A DNA stretch of 64,000 bases from Nostoc sp. FACHB-280 (GCF_014697615.1 NZ_JACJSD010000008.1:162663-226662), one strand, 5' to 3'; counted from the first letter of the stretch, positions 28,082 through 39,008 are shown. Notes: generated by a model from the sequence alone, not told the origin. Made by a program: numbers and translations.

Positions 28082-31000
28082 ATGACCACCACCCCCAAAG
28101 ATCCGTTTTCTCCCCAAGAAATTGCCGCCGAAGGTATTAAGCCCGAAGAATATGCAGAAATTGTGCGACGTTTAGGCCGCCATCCTAACAAAGCAGAACT
28201 GGGAATGTTTGGGGTGATGTGGTCAGAACATTGCTGTTACAAAAATTCTCGACCCTTACTCAAACAGTTTCCCACTACAGGCCCCCGCATTCTCGTAGGC
28301 CCTGGTGAAAATGCGGGTGTGGTTGACCTGGGTGAAGGACTCCGCCTCGCTTTTAAAATTGAATCTCATAACCATCCTTCCGCCGTTGAACCCTTTCAAG
28401 GAGCCGCCACGGGTGTCGGTGGTATCCTCAGAGATATTTTTACAATGGGTGCGCGTCCCATTGCTTTGTTAAACTCATTGCGTTTTGGTTCTCTAGATGA
28501 CCCGAAAACCCAAAGGCTATTTACTGGGGTAGTATCAGGAATCAGCCATTATGGTAACTGTCTCGTCAGTGATGAAACTTTTATTTGGCAAAATCAAGAC
28601 GGGATACATTTTGATACCATTGGCAACTTTGTGGAATCTCGCCTCACAACCAACGTCACAACTTTAGAACTCAATGATAGTGATGCGGTTCAAACTTTAT
28701 CTTTAGATCCCGACAGCCAAACTGTTTGTTGGCAACCTGTACGGCGAATATTTAAACGACGTAGCCAAAATTTGATCACCATCCGTACAGCCTTGGGACG
28801 TACTTTGGTGGTTACGCCAGACCATCCGATGTTAATTCGCGCCAATGGTGAATGGGATATTGCAGTGGCGCAGTCTTTAAAAGTCGGTGATGAAATCCCG
28901 TTAATCACTGCATGGCCACAATTAACAGCAGAAAAAGACACCGCCTTAGATTTGCTGACTGGCTTAAATCCAGAAACAGCTATTGGGAAAGATGTATACG
29001 TGCAGCTACCCGAAAATTGGCAAGTCACAGAAGCGGTGCGGACTGCGCTGAGATTACTCGAACCTGCTGTTTACAAACGCCATCAATACTTATCTACAGG
29101 TAGATTTCCTCTAGCTTACTTTTTGGCATTGGAACTGCTGCTGAATGTACCTCGTAGCGATATCCGCTTATTGCGGCGCGGTAAAGCCAATTATATGAAT
29201 GCAGTTATTCAGCCAAATAAATTGTTTGCTCGGTTAATTGGCTATTTTCTCTCGGAAGGCTGTGCTGCCAAAAACGGCAATACCTACAAAATTGTTTTCA
29301 CCTTTGCCCATCATGAAACAGAGTATGTTGATGATGCGATCGCTGGTCTAAAATATTTGGGGTTACGTCCTTGTGTAGAAAAACGTGCTTCTACCATTGC
29401 TGTTTACGCGACTTCTTGGCTATTCGGGCATTTCTTGAAGAATGTTTGGCAATGCGGCACAGAAGCCAGCAATAAAGCATTCCCTAACTTTGTCTTCCAG
29501 TGGTCACAAGAATTGCAGTATGAAGTCCTCAAAGGCATATTCCGGGGAGATGGTTCTATGACTACCAAAACTCACGGTAATCACGCCAAAATTAGTTTTG
29601 CCACCACTAGCCGCAAGTTATTTGAGCAAACAGTCCTATTACTGCAAACTCAAGGAATCATCCCATATATTTATTGCCAACCAGTAGGAGAAGCAGAAAT
29701 TGAGGGACGCAAGTACATCCGTAAACCCTTATGGCAATTGGAAGTCAGTAATTTTGCGGCATTAAAAGCCTTAGCTACAGTTTTTAGCCAAGAGCGAAAT
29801 CAGGAATTAGCCGTTGCTTTAAATCGTTCCAGTGGTACAAAACATTCATTTCCTCGGTTTACCCAGTCGGCAACAGATGTAGCTACTGTCAAGATTCAGA
29901 GTATTGAACACCAAACCGTGGCCGAATGTGATGTCTATGATGTGGAAGTAGATAATACACATCTTTTTGTGACTTCATCGGGGATCGTGACACACAACTG
30001 TGTCGGCGTTCCTACTGTTGGCGGCGAAGTCTACTTTGACCCTGCCTATGCCGGAAATCCCTTAGTTAACGTTATGGCCTTGGGATTGATGGAAACGCCG
30101 GAAATTGTCAAATCTGGGGCATCGGGTATCGGTAATCCGGTATTGTATGTGGGTTCTACCACCGGACGCGATGGTATGGGTGGCGCAAGTTTCGCCAGTG
30201 CGGAATTAACTGATGCGTCGATGGATGACCGTCCGGCGGTGCAAGTCGGCGACCCATTTTTAGAAAAGTCGTTAATTGAAGCTTGTCTAGAAGCGTTTAA
30301 AACAGGTGCAGTGGTTGCTGCCCAAGATATGGGTGCAGCCGGGATTACCTGTTCTACCTCAGAAATGGCAGCCAAAGGTGGTGTCGGCATTGAATTAGAT
30401 TTAAATAAGATTCCGGTGCGGGAAACTGAGATGGTTCCCTACGAATATTTACTGTCGGAATCGCAAGAACGAATGTTGTTTGTTGCCCACAAAGGCCGGG
30501 AACAGGAGTTAATTGATATTTTCCACCGTTGGGGACTTCATGCGGTCGTCGCCGGCACAGTAATTGCAGAACCCATCGTCAGAATTTTATTCCGGGGTAA
30601 AATTGCGGCGGAAATTCCGGCTGATGCTTTGGCAGAAAATACGCCACTTTACGAACGTGAGTTGTTAGCGGAACCGCCAGAGTATGCCCGTCAAGCTTGG
30701 ACATGGACAGCCGATAGTTTACCTGCTTGCACAACTGCGGGGATCGGTAGCCACAGTTGGAATGATATCTTATTAACTTTACTCAATACACCCACGATCG
30801 CCTCAAAAAATTGGGTATACCGCCAGTATGATCATCAGGTACAAAACAACACTGTCGCCCTTCCCGGTGGTGCAGATGCGGCTGTGGTGCGTTTACGTCC
30901 ATTAGAAACCATCCCCAATCTCACATCGCCAAATCTGAAATCTGCCGTTGCTGCTACAGTAGATTGCAATCCCCGCTATGTTTACCTTGATCCCTATGAG

Positions 31001-31870
31001 GGGGCTAAGGCGGTAGTTGCTGAAGCAGCCCGCAATCTGAGTTGTGTGGGTGCAGAACCATTAGCTGTTACCGATAACCTGAATTTTGGCAGTCCCGAAA
31101 AACCCATTGGTTATTGGCAATTAGCCGAAGCTTGTCGCGGTTTAGCCGAAGGTTGTCGAGAACTAGCCACACCAGTCACCGGGGGAAATGTCTCTCTTTA
31201 TAATGAAACTGTCGATTCTCAAGGCAACCCCCAACCAATTTATCCGACTCCTGTGGTGGGAATGGTGGGTTTAATTCCTGATTTCACGAAAATTTGCGGT
31301 CAAGCTTGGCAAGCAAGCGGTGATGCGATTTATTTACTGGGGTTAACTGTACAATCCAAAGTGGAATTAGGCGCATCAGAATATCTGGCTACCATCCACA
31401 ATACTGTAGCTGGTAGACCACCACAGGTAAATTTTGACTTGGAACGCCGTGTACAGCAGGTTTGCCGTGATGGTATTCGTTCTGGTTGGGTGCGTTCAGC
31501 CCATGATTGCGCTGAGGGCGGATTAGTTGTGGCTTTGGCAGAATCTTCGATTGCCGGCAATTTGGGCGCAGAAGTCCAATTAGACATTTCGCCAAATCAG
31601 TTACAGCGTTTGGATGAAGTTTTATTTGGTGAAGCTGGCGCAAGAATTATTGTTTCTGTGGGATCAGAAAACCAAGAAATCTGGGAATCATATTTACAAG
31701 AACATCTCGGCCAAGACTGGCAAAAATTAGGAATGGTTGGTAATTCTGGTGCTGGTTTGACGGTTTTAACTACCGATAACCAGACCTTAATCGCAGTTAG
31801 TATGGAAGATATAAAGGATCGTTACAATAATGCGATCGCTAAACGTCTAGCTGCACACACTCAGTCCTAA
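28082..31870 (+). CDS. purL: Phosphoribosylformylglycinamidine synthase subunit PurL, interrupted by an intein
   Basis: PurL catalyses the ATP- and glutamine-dependent conversion of FGAR to FGAM, step four of purine synthesis. The 1262-residue precursor is about 480 residues longer than a normal PurL. Extein 1 (1-159) includes [17 protein letters not shown] and [22 protein letters not shown]. Extein 2 (640-1262) resumes [17 protein letters not shown] and continues with [21 protein letters not shown] and [11 protein letters not shown]. Joining them restores [15 protein letters not shown] and a mature enzyme of 782 residues. PurF lies 250 bases downstream on the same strand. Protein splicing must work for purine prototrophy unless another purL exists. 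Confidence 0.96.
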   Translation: MTTTPKDPFSPQEIAAEGIKPEEYAEIVRRLGRHPNKAELGMFGVMWSEHCCYKNSRPLLKQFPTTGPRILVGPGENAGVVDLGEGLRLAFKIESHNHPSAVEPFQGAATGVGGILRDIFTMGARPIALLNSLRFGSLDDPKTQRLFTGVVSGISHYGNCLVSDETFIWQNQDGIHFDTIGNFVESRLTTNVTTLELNDSDAVQTLSLDPDSQTVCWQPVRRIFKRRSQNLITIRTALGRTLVVTPDHPMLIRANGEWDIAVAQSLKVGDEIPLITAWPQLTAEKDTALDLLTGLNPETAIGKDVYVQLPENWQVTEAVRTALRLLEPAVYKRHQYLSTGRFPLAYFLALELLLNVPRSDIRLLRRGKANYMNAVIQPNKLFARLIGYFLSEGCAAKNGNTYKIVFTFAHHETEYVDDAIAGLKYLGLRPCVEKRASTIAVYATSWLFGHFLKNVWQCGTEASNKAFPNFVFQWSQELQYEVLKGIFRGDGSMTTKTHGNHAKISFATTSRKLFEQTVLLLQTQGIIPYIYCQPVGEAEIEGRKYIRKPLWQLEVSNFAALKALATVFSQERNQELAVALNRSSGTKHSFPRFTQSATDVATVKIQSIEHQTVAECDVYDVEVDNTHLFVTSSGIVTHNCVGVPTVGGEVYFDPAYAGNPLVNVMALGLMETPEIVKSGASGIGNPVLYVGSTTGRDGMGGASFASAELTDASMDDRPAVQVGDPFLEKSLIEACLEAFKTGAVVAAQDMGAAGITCSTSEMAAKGGVGIELDLNKIPVRETEMVPYEYLLSESQERMLFVAHKGREQELIDIFHRWGLHAVVAGTVIAEPIVRILFRGKIAAEIPADALAENTPLYERELLAEPPEYARQAWTWTADSLPACTTAGIGSHSWNDILLTLLNTPTIASKNWVYRQYDHQVQNNTVALPGGADAAVVRLRPLETIPNLTSPNLKSAVAATVDCNPRYVYLDPYEGAKAVVAEAARNLSCVGAEPLAVTDNLNFGSPEKPIGYWQLAEACRGLAEGCRELATPVTGGNVSLYNETVDSQGNPQPIYPTPVVGMVGLIPDFTKICGQAWQASGDAIYLLGLTVQSKVELGASEYLATIHNTVAGRPPQVNFDLERRVQQVCRDGIRSGWVRSAHDCAEGGLVVALAESSIAGNLGAEVQLDISPNQLQRLDEVLFGEAGARIIVSVGSENQEIWESYLQEHLGQDWQKLGMVGNSGAGLTVLTTDNQTLIAVSMEDIKDRYNNAIAKRLAAHTQS
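28559..29998 (+). other. Intein with LAGLIDADG homing endonuclease inside PurL
   Basis: This 480-residue in-frame insertion covers precursor residues 160-639. It starts with the splicing nucleophile Cys160 ([10 protein letters not shown], block A). It contains the block B histidine in [13 protein letters not shown], block F in [19 protein letters not shown], and ends VTHN followed by extein Cys640. The central domain has two LAGLIDADG-type motifs, [10 protein letters not shown] (acidic Glu392) and LKGIFRGDG (acidic Asp490), so the endonuclease may be active. All splicing residues look intact. Boundaries are exact because removal regenerates the conserved PurL sequence. Confidence 0.96.
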
Positions 31871-31881
31871 AAAAGTATCTT

Positions 31882-31911
31882 GTCTGAAGTCAAAAATTTC
31901 ACACTTCAGAC
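31882..31911. terminator. Hairpin after purL
   Basis: GTCTGAAGT (31882-31890) pairs perfectly with ACTTCAGAC (31903-31911) 12 bases past the purL stop. The following sequence repeats ACTTCAGACTTC and has only a modest T content, so it could be a terminator or just a repeat. Confidence 0.4.
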
Positions 31912-32120
31912 TTCATACTTCAGACTTCTTAGGGTACTGTTTTAATAAGTGGTTAAAGATTTGTTAAGAATAGACCATAACACTTTCAAAAAGTGAATGC
32001 GGAGAAGGATTGCTCAAAAGGTGACATACTGACCGTTTGACAATCCAAAATCCCAAATGGTATAGCCACCTCAAGCCATCACCCCAGTGACTTGACACCC
32101 CAACCAGGAGCAAAGCCAGC

Positions 32121-33611
32121 ATGATTCCCATTGATTCTGTGACTTCGGATGAATACCCCGAATCTCATTTCAACTCAAATAATGACCGTCCTGACAAGCC
32201 CGAAGAAGCTTGCGGTGTCTTTGGAATTTACGCACCAGGAGAAGACGTTGCCAAACTAACCTACTTTGGATTGTATGCCCTCCAGCACAGGGGTCAAGAA
32301 TCTGCTGGCATTGCCACCTTTGAGGGGACAAAAGTCCATCTGCACAAAGATATGGGCTTGGTATCTCAAGTATTCAGCGAATCTATTTTAGAAGAATTAC
32401 CGGGAAATCTTGCTGTTGGTCACACCCGCTATTCCACAACTGGTTCTAGCCGCAAAGTGAACGCTCAACCTGCTGTAGTTGAAACTCGCTTAGGCAATCT
32501 AGCTCTAGCACATAATGGTAATCTTGTCAATACAACACAATTGCGTGATGAATTGGTTAAGAGCAATTTTAACTTAGTTACGACAACTGACTCAGAAATG
32601 ATTGCCTTTGCGATCGCCGAAGCAGTCAACGGTGGTGCAGATTGGTTAGACGGTGCAATTCAAGCATTTCACCGTTGCCAAGGAGCCTTTAGTTTAGTTA
32701 TTGGTACTCCAGTTGGGGTAATGGGAACCCGCGATCGTAACGGTATTCGTCCTTTGGTGATTGGGACTGTGGGGACAAATCCAGTTCGTTACGTATTGTC
32801 TTCTGAAACTTGCGGTTTAGACATTATTGGTGCTGACTACTTGCGCGATGTGGAACCGGGAGAATTAGTTTGGATAACCGAAGAAGGATTAGCTTCATTC
32901 CACTGGAGTCAAAAGCCGCAACGTAAATTGTGCATCTTTGAAATGATTTACTTTGCCCGTCCCGATAGCGTTATGCACAATGAAACTTTATACAGCTATC
33001 GGATGCGCTTAGGCAGACAACTCGCGGCCGAATCTAATGTCGAAGCCGATATTGTGTTTGGCGTACCTGATTCTGGTATCCCCGCAGCGATTGGATTTTC
33101 TCAAGCTTCTGGGGTTAGTTATGGCGAAGGTTTGATTAAAAATCGCTACGTCGGGCGCACTTTTATTCAACCAACTCAAACTATGCGTGAGTCTGGTATT
33201 CGGATGAAACTCAACCCACTCAAGGATGTTTTGGCGGGTAAAAGAGTTGTAATTGTAGATGATTCAATTGTGCGGGGTACTACCAGCCGCAAATTAGTTA
33301 AAGCCTTGCGTGATGCGGGTGCGGCTGAAGTTCACATGCGAATTTCTTCACCCCCTGTCACTCATCCTTGCTTTTATGGAATTGATACCGATACTCAAGA
33401 TCAATTAATTGCGGCGACCAAGTCTGTTGAGGAAATTGCCCAACAACTAGAAGTAGAGTCTCTCGCCTACCTCAGTTGGGAAGGAATGCTCAAAGCCACA
33501 GGAGAAGACACCAATAGTTTTTGTTCTGCTTGCTTTACAGGAGATTACCCAGTGGCTATTCCTGAGCAAGTGAAGCGTTCTAAATTGATTTTAGAGAAGG
33601 TGGTAGTTTAG
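32121..33611 (+). CDS. purF: Amidophosphoribosyltransferase PurF
   Basis: PurF makes 5-phosphoribosylamine from PRPP and glutamine, the first committed step of purine synthesis. The 496-residue precursor has a 30-residue propeptide before the N-terminal nucleophile Cys31 (PEEACGVFGIYAPG), which self-processing would expose. The glutaminase domain continues with LQHRGQESAGIATF and GHTRYSTTGSS. The PRPP site is VVIVDDSIVRGTTSRKLV. Cysteines near the C-terminus (FCSACFTGDYP) match the Fe-S-containing, B. subtilis-type class. GGAG 12 bases before the ATG serves as the ribosome-binding site. It follows purL on the same strand. Confidence 0.96.
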   Translation: MIPIDSVTSDEYPESHFNSNNDRPDKPEEACGVFGIYAPGEDVAKLTYFGLYALQHRGQESAGIATFEGTKVHLHKDMGLVSQVFSESILEELPGNLAVGHTRYSTTGSSRKVNAQPAVVETRLGNLALAHNGNLVNTTQLRDELVKSNFNLVTTTDSEMIAFAIAEAVNGGADWLDGAIQAFHRCQGAFSLVIGTPVGVMGTRDRNGIRPLVIGTVGTNPVRYVLSSETCGLDIIGADYLRDVEPGELVWITEEGLASFHWSQKPQRKLCIFEMIYFARPDSVMHNETLYSYRMRLGRQLAAESNVEADIVFGVPDSGIPAAIGFSQASGVSYGEGLIKNRYVGRTFIQPTQTMRESGIRMKLNPLKDVLAGKRVVIVDDSIVRGTTSRKLVKALRDAGAAEVHMRISSPPVTHPCFYGIDTDTQDQLIAATKSVEEIAQQLEVESLAYLSWEGMLKATGEDTNSFCSACFTGDYPVAIPEQVKRSKLILEKVVV

Positions 33612-33857
33612 AACTTTGAAAAAGGACTGCAAATTCCTATGAGTTAGGGATAAGGGGGACAAGGAGGACAAGGGAGACAAGGGAGATATAAGTCTTTTTT
33701 TGGAGTAACCAAAGAATTGAGAACTTACACCATAACTCTCTAAAACTCTTATAACTTCGTGTCCTACCCTGCGGGAAGCCGCTTGCGCGTCTATGCGTCC
33801 TTTGCGGTTTGTTTCTTCATACTTTTGCGTAAGTCCTAACCTATCACCTACTACCAG

Positions 33858-35357
33858 TTAAAAATCAAAATATATGTAAGGTAGACCGCCTTCGGGAGCT
33901 AGTAACCAGACAATATAAAAACATAAGGGTACGAAAACCAGCTTAATAGGCCAGTTTAACTCTAGTTTTAATCGACCATTCACAGCATAGACCAAGCCCA
34001 TCAAAGCCGCTAAAATTCCTAGCAGCCAAGAGAGTTGATAAGGGCTAATGGTTAAAGCTTCTACATATACTTTTTGGGCGAACTGTGCATCAGCTTTGTG
34101 ACCCCAAAGGTTCTGAATGACTAAAGAAGAGTCTTGGAGATTGGGTAAACGAAACCAAATCCAAGAAGTGAAAACCATAAATTGTGTCAATAGCCAAGCG
34201 ATAAATATACCAATAGGATTTTGCCAGAATTGGGCTAGTTTTTCGTTGCGATCGCTCCAATCATCTGTGATTCGATGTACGGCTAAAGCAATACCGTGGA
34301 GAATACCCCACACAAAGAAACCCCAAGCGGAACCGTGCCAAATACCTGCAATTACCATCACCAGGAATAAATTCCAGCAGGTACGCATCAAACCGCGACG
34401 AGAACCACCCAAAGGAAAGTAAACATAGTTCCGCAACCAATCACCTAAAGTCATGTGCCAGCGCCGCCAAAAATCAGCAATACTAGTACTGAAGTAAGGA
34501 AAATCAAAGTTTTCTGGCAAAACTAAACCAAATAGCAATGCTGTACCACGGGCAATATCTACATAGCCATTAAAATCTAAATACAGTTGCAAACCATAGG
34601 CAAAAGTCGCCAACCACAAATCTGTACTACCTGCGCGGGGCAAATTTCCAAAACATAAATCAACAAAAATCCCCAAATTATCTGCCAAGAGTCCTTTTTT
34701 AATTGCACCTCTAGCAATTAACCACAATGCTTCTGCGCCTCTCTCGGCTGTGGGAAATTGCAGTGTATTAAATTGAGTTGCTAAGTTGTGATAGCGCGTA
34801 ATTGGCCCGGAAATTAGTTTGGCAAAAAAGAGTTTATATGTGGCAAATTTGAGAAAATGGTCAGTAGCCGGAGCGCCGCGATAAACATCGATTAAATAAG
34901 CAATACACTCAAAGGTAAAAAATGAAATTCCCAACGGTGCAATAACTTTAAAAGATGTTTCCGTTGAACTTGATTGGATAGGAAAAACTAAGTTTAATAT
35001 CGGCGAAATATATTTAAATCCTAGAAGTAATAAAACATTTAATACTATACCTAGTGATAACAATTTCAGACGGCGACTATTCCAATCAGCATTGGCATAT
35101 TGCCATTCTTCATTAGATATGCGCCAATCAAGACTATGGTCTCCCGGCGAAGTATTTTTGCCTATTTCTCTACCTAAGCGAAAGTTAATAAAGGTCAATG
35201 CTAATAACAGTGGAATGTATTGAATACTCCACGAAGCATAAAACGCAATACTAGCAATTAATAAAATCCACAATCGCCATTTTTGTTCGGCAACAGTCCA
35301 GTAGATGCCTAATATACTCAGCAGAAATATCGCGTAAGAAATTGAAATAAAGTTCAT
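33858..35357 (-). CDS. MBOAT family membrane O-acyltransferase (AlgI/DltB-like)
   Basis: This roughly 499-residue polytopic membrane protein starts at MNFISISYAIFLLSILG (35357); six upstream in-frame codons come from repeat DNA. Many hydrophobic helices surround the MBOAT core, including FRLGREIGKN, ISFFTFECIAYLIDVYRG, DFWRRWHMTLGDWLRNYVYFPLGG and the catalytic His in MVIAGIWHGSAWGFFVWGILHG. AlgI/PatA/DltB-type members take an acyl group from a cytoplasmic donor and pass it to an extracytoplasmic acceptor, usually with an SGNH partner. The gene immediately upstream on the same strand encodes such a protein, so the pair probably acetylates an exopolysaccharide or cell-wall polymer. Confidence 0.92.
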   Translation of the reverse strand: MNFISISYAIFLLSILGIYWTVAEQKWRLWILLIASIAFYASWSIQYIPLLLALTFINFRLGREIGKNTSPGDHSLDWRISNEEWQYANADWNSRRLKLLSLGIVLNVLLLLGFKYISPILNLVFPIQSSSTETSFKVIAPLGISFFTFECIAYLIDVYRGAPATDHFLKFATYKLFFAKLISGPITRYHNLATQFNTLQFPTAERGAEALWLIARGAIKKGLLADNLGIFVDLCFGNLPRAGSTDLWLATFAYGLQLYLDFNGYVDIARGTALLFGLVLPENFDFPYFSTSIADFWRRWHMTLGDWLRNYVYFPLGGSRRGLMRTCWNLFLVMVIAGIWHGSAWGFFVWGILHGIALAVHRITDDWSDRNEKLAQFWQNPIGIFIAWLLTQFMVFTSWIWFRLPNLQDSSLVIQNLWGHKADAQFAQKVYVEALTISPYQLSWLLGILAALMGLVYAVNGRLKLELNWPIKLVFVPLCFYIVWLLAPEGGLPYIYFDF

Positions 35358-35439
35358 ATTTTGGTCATTGGTCAATTGTCAATTGTCAATTGTCATTGGT
35401 CATTAGTCATTTGCTATGAAGCAGGAGGCAGGGGGAGAA

Positions 35440-35528
35440 TCTTTAACTCAACATGTACACTTCGACTTCGCTCAGTGTACAGCACTCAGCCCTCAGCACC
35501 CAGCCCTCAGCACTCAGCACTCAGCACT
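35440..35528. repeat. Heptamer tandem repeats (CAGCACT family) between the acylation genes
   Basis: The block starts with a short ACTTCGACTTCGCTCAGTG palindrome-like unit and continues with CAGCACT/CAGCCCT heptamers up to the stop of the DUF1574-like gene. The same two components, in the same order, are found within the coding sequence of dnaG at 54128-54189. Confidence 0.8.
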
Positions 35529-38500
35529 TACTTTGTAGGCCAAGGAATCACCGGGTCGATCGCTAGTTTTTTCGAGACTTCATAAGCACCAAAGCGGTTC
35601 AGATGGCTGGGGTCAGAGAAATAGTCATTTTTCCTGGGCCAAAGTTGGCTAAAATCCCGATAAATAAAATTAGGATTTGTTGCTAACCGAATCATATATT
35701 GTTGAAATTCTTGCTCGTATTTTTTGCGAATTGGATCTAAATATTCGGCGGTGAGAGGCATATTAATAAATACGAGAGGGATTTGCTGCGCCTGCGTGAA
35801 CTTCAAAACTTCTTGGAAGGCGGCATCTTGATTGCCTTCTATATGAAATGATTTGTAGTCATTGTCATAATTACCTGTGACTCTGGGATGTTTTTGATAG
35901 TATCTTGCCGGATTGAAACGCACAGACAAAGGTAAGAAACCATCAAAATCAACTGATTGCAGTGAAGTTTCATCATCGGAAGTTTCAGTAACCGAATCAG
36001 TTGGTTGATTGTCTTTGGAATTGCGATCGCTAATTAATGGCAAACTATCCAGTTGTTGATGTAACAGAGATTTAAGCTGGTTACGATTTTGATAGGTACT
36101 GGAAAAAGCCCCTAAAATTTGATTTAACCCATTATTAATCGCTTGATAGCTAGTAATTTCATCTGGTTTTTTTGTGTTTTTTTGCTTATCTGGTGATTTT
36201 GCTGGATTGTTAGCAGCTTCTTCATTAGCGTCAGTATTCTGGGCTTTTTCCAAGATTTTTTGATAACCGGGGGAAGCAGCGATCGCATTAAAGGTAATAT
36301 CGTCTCGACCACTATTAAAAGCGCGAGAACCATCAGCCCAAAGAATCACTTTGGGTAATTCTGATACCTCCAGGACTTGACGAATAATAAAATCGACAAC
36401 TTGGGCTGTCGCACCATTTACCCCAAAGTTGAAAATTTGAATGTTGGGATATCCTTGTTTAGCTAAACCTTTGGATAATGCAGCCGGGTCAACGCCACGC
36501 AAAGCCCGCGAAGAACCAATGATTAAAATATCTGGGGGACTGCCTTTAATATTTAATTGTTGGCGGTATAAAGCTAATTGTTCATCTAATTGCCGCGCAT
36601 TAAAACTGGGCATTTGCGATCGCGCTGCTAATAAAATTGCCGATGCTGTGGCTTTTTCTTTTAATGGTGCGGCTGTTAAATCTGTTGCTTCTGGATCATC
36701 TTCATGCACAGTAAATCCAGAAGCGTTGAAGGCGGAATTTTTCGACCCTGACAATTTCTGCCCAGAGGAATTATTCAATAATTCCACTTTTTCTTGATGT
36801 TTGGGTTTGCGTGGGGGTTTTGGTTTGGCATTGGCAGTCTCTACACTATTTACCTGTGGTGTCTGGGGTAATGTCCGCGTGACAATTTGACCACTAATCC
36901 AATCGGTTTGTAGTGTCAGCAATAATCCTAATGTTCCCCAAACCAAAGCCACTTTCAGTCCGCCTTGTAAATCGGGGTCGGCGGCGGCTGACTGACCAAC
37001 TTCGGTAAATATTTGTGTACCTAAGAGGAAATTTTGAATTGTTGTGGTGAAGGTGGTAATCCAATCTCGCGCGACTTCGGTAACGAAATTTTGAACTTCT
37101 TCGGAAGTTAAATCAGGGCGAAAAATTGGTTCTTGACCGTCTTTAACTATCAGTTCACCCACATATTCTGAGGTTGCGGCAAATTCTGGCGTGGCTTCGG
37201 GTACTAAACGTTGGCGCTGGACAAAATCTGCGCCATGATGCCAAACTGGTTCTTTGTTGCCTGCGCGACGACCATAAACCCTCACTCCTGTAATACCTGG
37301 TAACTTTAACTGCCGAACAAACTGGGTGACTTTATTGGCAACTTGTTTGCGGTTGGGACATACAGGCGCATCACACATAATGTGCAGCAAGTCGCCTTTG
37401 TGAAGCAGGAGGACACGTATCCCGCCTGTTTTCAAGCGCCATTCTAAATCGGTATTAAGTAAGCGTTCTAATAAAAAATGCGTGGCTGGTTCATCGCCGC
37501 TAATGGCTAACTCTAAAGCGGAAGTTGCCAAGGCTGGGTGTTGGGACGCAGGTAAAGAAATCCAATCAATCCAAGCTGGTTGCTTTTGGGCAGTTTTTTG
37601 ACCGTATATCGTCGCGCCGAGAATGCCTTGAGGAGCGATCGCTTCTAGGTGCGATACGATGATATCCAAACATTGAGTTTTATCTGGTGCGGGTGCATCT
37701 TCTAGCGGATCAAACGCCGGGGAGCAGAAAAGGTGTAAAGTTGATTCTTTGAGAGATGCTTGGACAGTAACTTTAAATTCTAATAATACTTCTGTTAACA
37801 GCCGCGCGATCGCTTGTATATCTCCCCAACGCGCCCATTCTTTCAACATCACTTCTGGGGGCGTTAAATCTACCCGCAGTACCCAATCGTTGCTAGTTTC
37901 ACCACTAACTTGGGCGGTAATGACTGCATCTTGATAGCCTGTCAACTTTAATAGTCGCAGTTTTTGGGCAATGGTTTCGGCTAATAAAGAAGAATCTGGA
38001 CTATAGACAGATTGACAAAAAACCCAGAGACGGTTTGTAGGGGCTTGGGTTTTGTCTTTGGGTTGGTGTGGCTTAATTTTGACTTGAACTCCCACACCCA
38101 AAGAACTGAGAGTTTCACTGAGATAATGAGCGATCGCATTGGGGTCGCCGCGACGGGCTAAACTCTCATTTGATATAATGAGCGACCCACCTGGCTGTGA
38201 TGCTTCTGCGTCTTTAAGGGCTTGTTCTACCTGTTCTAAATGCTTGTCTAACTGATTTAGATGTACCCGATGACACCATTGGGGTCGATTTTCGCCCTTT
38301 TTTCGTCCATAAACCAATACTTGGTATATTGAGGGTTGTTCGTTATTGGTTAAGACATCTAAATCTGTTTGCTGGAGTGCGTGAAGCAAATCAGAAAGAG
38401 TGCGCCAGCGTAGAGGACACTCTGTCGCTTCACAAAGAATGTGTAGGTCATTTCCCCGCAACCGGACTTTCACCCCTAAAGTGTTAATCCCTGTTGCTTG

Positions 38501-38551
38501 GCTTACCCATTGCACTAATATTTGCTGGCTATCTACTAATACTTTTTTCAT
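35528..38551 (-). CDS. Large membrane protein with four cytoplasmic modules and an SGNH (DUF1574-like) domain
   Basis: This 1007-residue protein has residues 1 to about 470 built of four related alpha/beta modules. Each has a strand ending in Cys then Pro (LHILCEATECP, LWVFCQSVYSP, LHLFCSPAFDP, LHIMCDAPVCP), and modules 1, 3 and 4 add VYGRKKG-type sequence. One transmembrane helix follows (GGLKVALVWGTLGLLLTLQ). After a low-complexity linker comes an SGNH hydrolase-like domain, with the Ser motif DILIIGSSRALRGVDP, NFGVNGATAQV, and the Asp-His pair in SDPSHLNRFG. With the downstream MBOAT gene this resembles AlgI-AlgJ-type acylation pairs. What the modules sense is unknown. The domain call is from motifs. 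Confidence 0.85.
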   Translation of the reverse strand: MKKVLVDSQQILVQWVSQATGINTLGVKVRLRGNDLHILCEATECPLRWRTLSDLLHALQQTDLDVLTNNEQPSIYQVLVYGRKKGENRPQWCHRVHLNQLDKHLEQVEQALKDAEASQPGGSLIISNESLARRGDPNAIAHYLSETLSSLGVGVQVKIKPHQPKDKTQAPTNRLWVFCQSVYSPDSSLLAETIAQKLRLLKLTGYQDAVITAQVSGETSNDWVLRVDLTPPEVMLKEWARWGDIQAIARLLTEVLLEFKVTVQASLKESTLHLFCSPAFDPLEDAPAPDKTQCLDIIVSHLEAIAPQGILGATIYGQKTAQKQPAWIDWISLPASQHPALATSALELAISGDEPATHFLLERLLNTDLEWRLKTGGIRVLLLHKGDLLHIMCDAPVCPNRKQVANKVTQFVRQLKLPGITGVRVYGRRAGNKEPVWHHGADFVQRQRLVPEATPEFAATSEYVGELIVKDGQEPIFRPDLTSEEVQNFVTEVARDWITTFTTTIQNFLLGTQIFTEVGQSAAADPDLQGGLKVALVWGTLGLLLTLQTDWISGQIVTRTLPQTPQVNSVETANAKPKPPRKPKHQEKVELLNNSSGQKLSGSKNSAFNASGFTVHEDDPEATDLTAAPLKEKATASAILLAARSQMPSFNARQLDEQLALYRQQLNIKGSPPDILIIGSSRALRGVDPAALSKGLAKQGYPNIQIFNFGVNGATAQVVDFIIRQVLEVSELPKVILWADGSRAFNSGRDDITFNAIAASPGYQKILEKAQNTDANEEAANNPAKSPDKQKNTKKPDEITSYQAINNGLNQILGAFSSTYQNRNQLKSLLHQQLDSLPLISDRNSKDNQPTDSVTETSDDETSLQSVDFDGFLPLSVRFNPARYYQKHPRVTGNYDNDYKSFHIEGNQDAAFQEVLKFTQAQQIPLVFINMPLTAEYLDPIRKKYEQEFQQYMIRLATNPNFIYRDFSQLWPRKNDYFSDPSHLNRFGAYEVSKKLAIDPVIPWPTK

Positions 38552-38768
38552 GGGCAGTTAACTTTACAGGAAGCGAGTATTCGGGGGTATTGCCTGCACT
38601 TGTAAACTAGAACCATAATGTCTATCACATTTTGCTGTTTTTTTTTAACACTTTTGTTACCTTCTGTGCTTGCAAAATAGGCCAAGATAGTCTTATATCG
38701 TTGCAAGTCATACAGATTTTGAGTTTTGCGTTTCATTTTCCTCGTTTGCCAACCACCAAAAATTAGCA

Positions 38769-39008
38769 ATGCCTCCTATCACCTCCCAATCTTCAACCAA
38801 CCCCGGACTAAATCTGGTTTTGTTTAGCATTCCCCAATCTTTTATCCTCGAAATAGGTACAGCGTCTATACTACTGTTGCTGACCAGCGAAAAATTCACG
38901 CTCAAAGCCCTAGAATCTATTGGGCAAGCTAGTGAAGAATTGTTTCGCGGCGATCGCTTGCCGATTCTTCCCTTTCCCAATCACGATGAATTAACCAATA
39001 AAAGCTAA
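38769..39008 (+). CDS. Small conserved hypothetical protein
   Basis: This 79-residue protein starts MPPITSQSSTNPGLNLVLF, has a hydrophobic central helix (SFILEIGTASILLLLTSEKF) and a charged C-terminal part ending HDELTNKS. The hydrophobic stretch could be a membrane or packing helix. I do not recognise a named family. It is 100 bases upstream of ppc on the same strand and divergent from the SGNH gene, so it may share the ppc transcript. A leftward frame (38708-38980) overlaps it. The composition of the rightward frame is more protein-like. Confidence 0.55.
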   Translation: MPPITSQSSTNPGLNLVLFSIPQSFILEIGTASILLLLTSEKFTLKALESIGQASEELFRGDRLPILPFPNHDELTNKS

